A stretch of 6,961 bases of DNA from MB1-2 sp046566065 (GTDB taxonomy: Bacteria; Actinomycetota; CADDZG01; WHSQ01): assembly GCA_046566065.1 (NCBI GenBank), contig JBKHXK010000063.1:1-6961 (forward strand), in the 5' to 3' direction. The notes beneath the pieces were generated by a model that worked only from the letters and a program-made list of their open reading frames with translations, was not told where the DNA came from and did not search any database. A program made the translations under genes and the position numbers. Positions 5,935-6,961 of this stretch are shown here, piece after piece (within the stretch, counting starts at the first letter, position 1; every line of letters begins with the position of its first letter).

Positions 5935-6961
5935 GAGCTCTCTCCCCGTTCGATCACTTGTCGGATGCCCCTCAGCGGGATGTGGACCCAGTCCGGGCGA
6001 TGACTGAGCTCGTAGCCGAGCTCGTAGAGCGCTTTGTCGATCTCGAAGAAGTCCAGTAGGGCCGTCTGCGAGTCCCGATCGGGGGGCAGGAAGGTGCCTT
6101 CGTGGGAGCGAGCGAGGTACCCGCGCAGGAATCGCTCCCTCGCCATCCGCTCCCATGCGAGAGCCCAGGGCTCGAGCCGCTTCCACTCCGCGGGGTCGTC
6201 GCCGGCCTTCTCGAAGAGGGCGGCGGTCGCCGCGTAACCGATCGATCGCAACATCCCGGCGACGTCCTTCAAGGGGGAATGCTTCGCTCGTCTCTCTTCG
6301 AGCGTGCGGGCAGGCTCGCCTTCGAAGTCGAGGATCATCCAGCCCTTCGTGCTGTGAAGTACCTGGCCGAGGTGGTAGTCCCCGTGGACCCGTGTCTTCA
6401 TCCCGGGTTGCTCGACCGCCTTCACGTTCTCGATGCGGGACTCGATGCCCGCGACCAGGGCCCTCAGCTCGGGAAGGTCCGCTTCGGCGACGTTCAGCAG
6501 CGAGGCGTTGGCCGAGGCCGCCCACGAGTCCAGGTCGAACGGCTGGATCGCTTCGGGGGCCAGCTCTGGGTCCGCTTGCTCGCGCCCTAACGTCACGTGG
6601 AGCAATGCCGTCGCGTCCCCGAGGCTCTCGATCTCGCCGAGCAGGCCCTCAGCGCGCTCCTCGATCAGGTAGGGGATGTCCTCATTGACGTCGGCGTCGT
6701 CGACGGCGGTATAGAGCTCTTTCAGACGAGTGAGCGCGTTCGTCCAGCCCTCCGTCGCGTCGGGGACGAACTGTTGGGCTAAGCCGAGGTCGATCACGTA
6801 TAGCTCCCCATCGTCTTCCGCTTCGTACGTGATCTCGCCCACGTGCGGAGGTAGATTCTCGAAGCCCTCGGTCGTCAGTAGCCGGGTCAACTCCAGATCC
6901 GGGTTCCGCCCGATCCCCACCCGACGGAAGGTCTTCAGGATGATCTCCTCGTCGAGCACGA
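5931..6961 (-). CDS. mak: Maltokinase, C-terminal part (partial, runs off the right edge)
   Basis: At least 342 residues are visible, ending at a TGA (5933-5931). Maltokinase phosphorylates maltose with ATP to maltose-1-phosphate, the donor precursor for GlgE in the trehalose-to-glucan pathway. Numbering from the first full codon (6959), the motifs are ILKTFRR with a likely ATP-contacting K9, the catalytic loop VHGDYHLGQVL (D194, H196, Q199) and the metal-binding ILDFEGEP (D211, E213); this set is characteristic of the Mak/Pep2 aminoglycoside-phosphotransferase-like kinases. The first codon is GTG (6959-6957), but it encodes a residue inside the conserved N-lobe, so the true start lies outside. 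Whether this is a free kinase or the C-terminal half of a TreS-Mak fusion cannot be told here. It overlaps glgB by 4 bases and is surely cotranscribed with it. Confidence 0.9.
   Translation of the reverse strand, partial: VLDEEIILKTFRRVGIGRNPDLELTRLLTTEGFENLPPHVGEITYEAEDDGELYVIDLGLAQQFVPDATEGWTNALTRLKELYTAVDDADVNEDIPYLIEERAEGLLGEIESLGDATALLHVTLGREQADPELAPEAIQPFDLDSWAASANASLLNVAEADLPELRALVAGIESRIENVKAVEQPGMKTRVHGDYHLGQVLHSTKGWMILDFEGEPARTLEERRAKHSPLKDVAGMLRSIGYAATAALFEKAGDDPAEWKRLEPWALAWERMARERFLRGYLARSHEGTFLPPDRDSQTALLDFFEIDKALYELGYELSHRPDWVHIPLRGIRQVIERGESS
5942..5947 (-). promoter_or_regulatory. Ribosome binding site of glgB inside the end of mak
   Basis: GGGGAG on the - strand, 7 bases before the glgB ATG and within the last codons of the maltokinase gene. 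It supports the 5934 start and, with the ATGA overlap, coupled translation of the two enzymes. Confidence 0.65.

Noticed and set aside
5935..6525. N-terminal extension of the glgB frame by about 197 residues
   Set aside because: It reads Arg/Gly/Pro-rich low-complexity sequence, overlaps the maltokinase gene in another frame, and GlgB homology begins exactly at the ATG at 5934 with a ribosome binding site.
6957..6959. GTG as the start of the maltokinase gene
   Set aside because: The codons that follow (LDEEIILKTFRR) belong inside the conserved kinase N-lobe, so the gene continues beyond the window edge.
1..6961. Mobile elements, CRISPR repeats, tRNA or rRNA genes, toxin-antitoxin or defence genes
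   Set aside because: Read for on both strands; no transposase or integrase motifs, spaced direct repeats, cloverleaf-type sequence or defence domains were seen.

Overview
This window is high-GC DNA (about two-thirds G+C by eye, with strong G/C bias at third codon positions). The coding content fits an actinobacterium or a similar high-GC lineage: a maltokinase/GlgB pair from alpha-glucan metabolism and secreted LVIVD-repeat proteins. No marker gene fixes the taxonomy, so this placement is an inference.

Left part (1-1860, + strand): two tandem paralogous genes for secreted, probably beta-propeller proteins of the LVIVD-repeat type. The first enters from outside the window and has an extra C-terminal domain of about 100 residues. 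The second is complete, starts with a signal peptide, and is followed by a small hairpin plus T-run. Their function is unknown.

Middle (1867-3771): a glycoside hydrolase family 57 gene on the - strand, which looks short at its C-terminus compared with the relatives I recall. A 189-base divergent intergenic region follows, with a perfect 7+7 inverted repeat and a possible promoter for the GH57 gene. Next comes an 81-residue hypothetical protein on the + strand with a good ribosome binding site.

Right part (3778-6961, - strand): the C-terminal part of a maltokinase (Mak/Pep2 type), which runs off the right edge, overlaps by 4 bases (ATGA) with a complete glgB encoding 1,4-alpha-glucan branching enzyme. 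In the known GlgE pathway, trehalose synthase and maltokinase supply maltose-1-phosphate, GlgE polymerises it and GlgB adds alpha-1,6 branches. The window therefore shows the end of such an operon, with a GH57 alpha-glucan-active candidate and a small unknown gene beside it.

I see no RNA gene, mobile element, CRISPR array or phage/defence module. No clearly new multi-gene system is evident. The points most worth a second look are the shortened GH57 protein, the intergenic inverted repeat, the small unknown protein and the duplicated LVIVD genes.
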